Shown one piece after another: positions 61,301-64,000 of a stretch of DNA of 64,000 nucleotides (position 1 is its first letter; every line of letters starts with the position of its first letter). The stretch comes from Panaeolus papilionaceus (lineage: Eukaryota > Basidiomycota > Agaricomycetes > Agaricales). The stretch is taken from positions 496,001 through 560,000 of the forward strand of contig JADNRZ010000022.1 in assembly GCA_015501605.1 (NCBI GenBank), in the 5' to 3' direction. The position numbers and the translations under genes are program-made. A model generated the notes under the pieces. It ran no database searches. It was not told where the DNA came from and was given only the letters and a program-made list of their open reading frames with translations.

Positions 61301-62007
61301 TTGGACTTGGAGCGGCGTTGGCGTTGCATGAAAAGCAGGTGAAAGGGGAGAGTGAGGTGCCGTTGAGTGTGACGGAACAGGAGATATTTCATGAGCTTTG
61401 TGTGATGTCGGATGAGGAGGGGGAGGTGCAAGGAATGGGGGATGTGGATGTGGATATGGGCGAGGTTGAGCGAGAGGTGAAATCGCAAAGTCACCCTACA
61501 ACGACGGTTGCCGCTTCTGTGAACCCCAAGACCCCACCGCCCCGGAAGGCCGCGCCACCACCGCCGCCCCCTATTGATACGTCGCGCAAGGGCTCACCAG
61601 GACTGGTGATGGACGATATGGACATGCCTGGATCGCCTCTGTCGCCTGTCCCGCCGTCCCCTTCCGAGTGTGGGTCGATGCCCAGTTCGCCTGTTACGAT
61701 GCATTCTGCACTGCCGACGACGAAAACGCGATATGGGGATCCTTGTGTGTCTGCGACGTCGACTTCGTCTTCTTCGACGATGCGGTCTTCTTCAAGTGCG
61801 ACAACGACGACGACGACGACACCGGTATCGGCTACACCGTCGTCGAGGGCAGAGCTTCAGACTAAATATGATAATAAGAGTAATAGTACTAATTTTAATA
61901 AAGCTCTGCCGCTGAGGCGGTCGAAGCGGGTGGCACAGTTGGGTGGGCCTGCCAGTGGTGGAGGGGGTGGAGAGAAGGGGAGGAGGAAGAAGGGGTCGGT
62001 TTCGTGA
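58364..62007 (+). CDS. Gds1-type winged-helix protein with a second APSES/KilA-N-like region
   Basis: Likely transcription regulator. Residues about 20-80 form the Gds1-type winged helix: KVFLAIARAFVSVGNRAMTIKDIA, YGLVCQNVSAAAQAVTTYIRNHKARC, followed by RKGTAVWYLSRATGIPCPF. A long disordered Ser/Pro/Asp-rich middle contains acidic stretches that could activate transcription. After the last intron (60389-60670) comes a compact segment with ISVYQMMLGAFKLLRRLDTDFVRL and VVYGSVEVSGTWVPLAAAQSFV. Its VYxxxxGxxLLRRxxxDxVxL ... GxxxxxGTWVPL pattern resembles the APSES/KilA-N DNA-binding domain of fungal regulators such as Swi4, Mbp1 and Xbp1. A basic C-terminus (LPLRRSKRVA) could be a nuclear localisation signal. 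About 1090 residues, four exons. The winged helix is confident; the APSES call is inference. Confidence 0.8.
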
Positions 62008-63540
62008 TGGGTTTTTTGGGTGATTTTTGTATGATTTTTTTCGATGTTGCTCGTTTTGCTGTCGTGTTTCTGTCTTCTTTCTCTGCCTTTTGTTTTTTTC
62101 TCTGTCTCGACATTTTGTATCAATGAGTCTTAGTATGCTAGTTCCACCACTACTCTGCCCTTTTTTCTCCCTCTTACATTTCGTTCTTCACATTAGGCTT
62201 CGTTGAGCCTTTTCTTTTGTCCTCTGCTTCCCTCGTCTCTTCCTCCCACCTTACTCTTACCCTTGACACTTGTCTACTATTTTGCCTACTATACATTTTT
62301 TGTGATACAAGATGTGTTTTTACTCCCTACATACATACATACATACATACATATAACTCTTTGACTGTATTGTTACACCAGATTCTGGTTCGGTAGTTAG
62401 TAGTTACGTTACGATTATGCATACATATTCATTCCATTCATATATGTATACCGCTTTTTTTCTCTTCTCTCTCTCTTTGCTGTTTTGTGTTTTGTGCTTG
62501 AGAGCTTTTCGTTCTGTCTTGCTGGTTTGTGTTCTCGTCGTGGTGTTAGATTCGAGTTGAGCTTCGGCTTTCGTTTTCGTTCGTTTTGTTCATTATGCAT
62601 TCTTTTCCTCTTACTTTTATAACCTTTGCTTTTGCTCATTTTGTCAGCTTCATACCCCTATGCACAACCATTCATACCATACATCGTAGATTTTATACCC
62701 CTCCTACATTACTTTGCTCTTGACTTCTACTCGCCGCCGCCGCCATGCAAAAGTGCACCTTTAAGTAAATTAATTAAGTAGTTGAATTAAATGACTCGGA
62801 TTTGCAGAGTTTTGCGCCGCATTGGAATGAATGGCTTGGGTTGGGCGGCTACGAATTGAGTTGGATATATGGATTCATTTTGCTTTCATTTTGATGAGCT
62901 GTTTTCAATTTTGTCAGGATATGCTTGCGTTGGTATTTTTGAACGATAATTTATTTTTATACGATAAATTTACACGGACGGAAGTAGACCGGTTATTGTT
63001 ATGGGAGATGGATGGTCCACATGGGTAGTTTACTTCTTTTTTATTCTTTTTGAAGAGAGAGAGCTGTAAGATGATTGCAATGATAAGTATTAGGGGTCGG
63101 ATGAGAACGGTGTTAGTCGTGTGAAAATGCAGAGTAAAAAAGAAATAATTTGAAAAAGTTGAGTCCGGTTGTAATTGATTGGGTCTGTCGTTGTGTGTGT
63201 GTGTGTTCTGCTCTCTTCTCTTCTTCTCTCTCTCTCTGTCTCTAGTCTCTACTACTTTTACTCACTCTCTCTCCTCTTTTAAATTGGTCAAGGAGTGGGC
63301 TACATAAAATATTATATAAAAGAAAAAACAAAAATATTTTCATATATTTTTTTTCTCTTCCTTCATCTTTTATATACAACACTCTTATATTTCTGACGAC
63401 CAACCCACTGAACACACATCCTCACCCAAAAACGCCCCTCATCAACCACTAATTCAATTCACCACCTTGTTCTATCCAACCGAGTTAACACCTCAACATT
63501 TCCTAATCCCTAATCATCGGCACTCAAAATCTTTTCTATA
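62008..63540. promoter_or_regulatory. Intergenic region and promoter of the last gene
   Basis: No gene recognised. Holds several microsatellites: a TACA repeat at 62328-62354, a GT run at about 63194-63206 and a CT-rich run at 63222-63245. A TATATAAA element at 63313-63320 lies about 220 bases before the next start codon, followed by a CT- and CA-rich leader. Confidence 0.5.
62328..62354. repeat. (TACA)n microsatellite
   Basis: About six and a half uninterrupted TACA units. Confidence 0.9.
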
Positions 63541-64000
63541 ATGTCTTTATCCGCCAACGACAACAACGGCTCATATCAGAGGCTTTCTCCAAGTGGGAAA
63601 ACTCCTCCACCGGCTCCATCTGCTGCTTTTGCAAAGAGTCTTAGGTATGATTTTTATTCTCTTTTTTATGTTGTATTTTTCTGATGAATTTCATCCTTTC
63701 ATTCTCGTCATTGTGGTGTGCTGTGGTGCATGGTGGCATGCAATACAGGATTCGAGATCAGGAGCTTCAGTCAGGAGGGGCACTAGGTCATGTCTATAGG
63801 CCACCAGCTTTGAGAGGTTTGACCTCTACAGGTGGTTCTCCCCCGAATGACAACATCGGTGGGACAGACGGAGGTTCCATCTTGCCGCCTAACAATTTCC
63901 CCCCTGGCTTCAGGAGGGCAAGGGCTGGAACCTTACCTTCCAATGTCCAACTCGCTGCTCAACGTTACGCTGCCACCACTCCATTGGGTGATTCTCTCCA
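63541..64000 (+). CDS. 5' end of a gene cut by the window edge; low-complexity N-terminus
   Basis: Starts MSLSANDNNGSYQRLSPSGKTPPPAPS. One intron (63643 to about 63748, donor GTATGA, acceptor ACAG) leads to SLRIRDQELQSGG and a Gly/Pro/Asn-rich sequence. The visible part ends with FRRARAGTLPSNVQLAAQRYAA, running off the window. I recall RARAGTLPS-like motifs near the N-terminus of fungal Jsn1/Puf-type RNA-binding proteins, but the RNA-binding repeats would lie outside the window, so this is only a suggestion. The start is supported by the TATA element and leader upstream and by no earlier in-frame ATG. Confidence 0.6.

Overview
This window reads as nuclear DNA from a filamentous basidiomycete, most likely an Agaricomycete. 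Almost every gene is cut by many short GT-AG introns of about 45-70 bases. Genes are dense and often divergent or convergent. The gene content is fungal: Rsp5-type HECT ligase, Abd1-type cap methyltransferase, Tel2, Ndc80, Mog1, fungal linker histones, a Gds1-type winged-helix protein, and two copies of the DUF6533 membrane family that is expanded in mushroom fungi. All exon structures were spliced by eye, so individual junctions may be a few bases off.

Layout. 0.7-3.9 kb: divergent NDC80 (-) and MOG1 (+). 3.9-8.1 kb: no recognisable gene. 8.1-10.1 kb: a MIT/coiled-coil protein resembling Atg38/NRBF2 (-). 10.7-11.3 kb: a small unknown gene (+). 11.4-14.5 kb: RSP5 (+). 15.8-17.9 kb: ABD1 (-). 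17.9-19.5 kb: a chimeric scar made of a displaced 3' fragment of the aminopeptidase gene and a 3' fragment of a Dicer gene. 19.7-23.1 kb: two tandem DUF6533 membrane-protein genes (+). 23.6-36 kb: a rearranged segment holding two copies of a small secreted cysteine-rich protein gene, an M1 aminopeptidase gene (-), and a broken copy of the 3' end of the next gene. 34.5-39.1 kb: a large gene (-) whose layout resembles SYCP2/Red1-type meiotic axis proteins. 39.6-44.9 kb: bestrophin-like channel (+), complex I 24-kDa subunit (-), aldo-keto reductase (+). 45.0-48.3 kb: TEL2 (-). 48.9-50.3 kb and 56.4-57.9 kb: two linker histone H1 genes, flanking a gene for an acyl-CoA-synthetase-like protein with an altered nucleotide loop. 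58.4-62.0 kb: a Gds1-type winged-helix protein with a second APSES/KilA-N-like region. 63.5 kb to the end: the 5' end of a further gene.

Most genes are housekeeping: kinetochore, nuclear transport, capping, ubiquitination, complex I, PIKK stability and chromatin. Two stretches stand out. The first is 17.9-36 kb, where pieces of three genes were duplicated and moved locally, with one junction about 40 bases upstream of an essential gene. The second is the candidate meiotic axis gene at 34.5-39.1 kb, whose 3' half has been copied as a pseudogene. I saw no CRISPR array, no tRNA or rRNA gene, and no intact transposon.
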